DNA from: Lachnospiraceae bacterium KH1T2
Lineage (GTDB): Bacteria > Bacillota > Clostridia > Lachnospirales > Lachnospiraceae
DNA length: 64,000 bases
Direction of reading: 5' to 3'
NCBI GenBank assembly: GCA_900114405.1
Contig: FOSY01000002.1
Span: 1-64,000, forward strand
A model generated the notes under the pieces. That model did not search any database. It saw nothing but the letters and a program-made list of their open reading frames with translations, and was not told where the DNA came from. The stretch's first letter is position 1. Every line of letters begins with the position of its first letter. The position numbers were made by a program, and so were the translations under genes. This document shows positions 63,746 to 64,000 of the stretch, in pieces.

Positions 63746-64000
63746 TTGAGACGAAAAATTATTGAATTTTTATTGGTTCTTGCCTGTTATATCCTGCAAT
63801 GTACATTTTTTAAAGCTATTAGTCTAGGAGGAATCGTACCAAATCTCATAGTCATGCTTACTGCTGCGTTCGGCTTTATGCATGGACAAAAGGAAGGCAT
63901 GTACGTGGGGATGGTAGGAGGACTCCTGATTGATATAATGTTTGGAAATGGTCTGATTGGACTTAATGCGTTAATTTACATTTTTGTAGGTTATACAAAT
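63746..64000 (+). CDS. mreD: Rod-shape protein MreD, N-terminal part (cut by window end)
   Basis: 85 codons are open from TTG 63746 to the window edge. The protein begins MRRKIIEFLLVLACYILQC and has hydrophobic segments with PNLIVMLTAAFGF and GLLIDIMFGNGLIG, the MreD pattern of a small polytopic membrane protein. Located 17 bases after mreC. TTG is the assumed start as no in-frame ATG precedes it; GTAGG lies about nine bases before. Confidence 0.85.
   Translation, partial: MRRKIIEFLLVLACYILQCTFFKAISLGGIVPNLIVMLTAAFGFMHGQKEGMYVGMVGGLLIDIMFGNGLIGLNALIYIFVGYTN

Overview
The window looks like chromosomal DNA of an anaerobic, low-to-moderate GC Firmicute of the class Clostridia, most likely a gut or rumen Lachnospiraceae (Butyrivibrio/Pseudobutyrivibrio-like). 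This rests on gene content: NfnAB transhydrogenase genes, extracellular FMN-binding lipoproteins with a fumarate-reductase-type flavoprotein, membrane-tethered glycoside hydrolase family 3 enzymes, class B sortase, DUF3048 and DUF4321 proteins, MetA of the acetyl-transferring type, and strong AGGAGG-type ribosome binding sites. The assignment is inference. I saw no tRNA, rRNA or CRISPR array.

Layout. 1-1.6 kb is a graveyard of mobile DNA: the 3' end of a group II intron (maturase C-terminus plus RNA domains V-VI), a larE pseudogene with a frameshift and a large internal deletion, two tandem cysteine-rich mini-proteins, and truncated Tn916-type excisionase and integrase genes. 1.65-7.75 kb holds a low-molecular-weight protein tyrosine phosphatase, a nitroreductase, a metallo-beta-lactamase-fold hydrolase, a Dabb-domain protein on the minus strand, a C69 dipeptidase and an AgrA/AgrC-like LytTR regulator and GHKL kinase. 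7.86-13.9 kb is a beta-glucosidase locus: a soluble GH3, a GtrA-like membrane protein and a domain-permuted GH3 with membrane anchors at both ends. 14-21.9 kb has metA, an arginase-fold protein, a class A penicillin-binding protein, a zinc-ribbon membrane protein, sortase B and a methionine synthase lacking the reactivation domain. 22-26 kb is ilvB-ilvN-ilvN'-ilvC. 26.2-35.6 kb has uppP, ftsK/spoIIIE, fhs, folD, a zinc-ribbon/TPR/CHB_HEX protein, an esterase and (minus strand) xpt.

35.7-41.6 kb is a redox block: a long structured leader, a flavinylated lipoprotein, a fused FMN/FMN/FAD surface reductase that repeats it, and nfnA-nfnB. 41.6-64 kb is a dense, mostly housekeeping run on the plus strand: rlmH, phoH, a degenerate PgpH-like protein, ybeY, a DUF3048 lipoprotein, a MurJ/SpoVB-type flippase, two FAD oxidoreductases, proB, 5-formyl-THF cyclo-ligase, miaB, mutS, mutL, miaA, a YnbB-type PLP enzyme, a DUF4321 protein, radC, mreB, mreC and the start of mreD (cut by the window end). 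Many of these genes overlap by 1-26 bases, suggesting translational coupling.

Functional themes: methionine and one-carbon metabolism (metA, metH, fhs, folD, cyclo-ligase), branched-chain amino acid synthesis, envelope growth (PBP, sortase, uppP, flippase, mre genes) and anaerobic electron handling. The items I find least explained are the structured RNA leader at about 35.8-36.0 kb, the PgpH derivative whose HD residues are replaced (43.8-44.9 kb), the hairpins ahead of folD, and the cysteine-rich mini-proteins at the left edge. No clearly new multi-gene system is evident.
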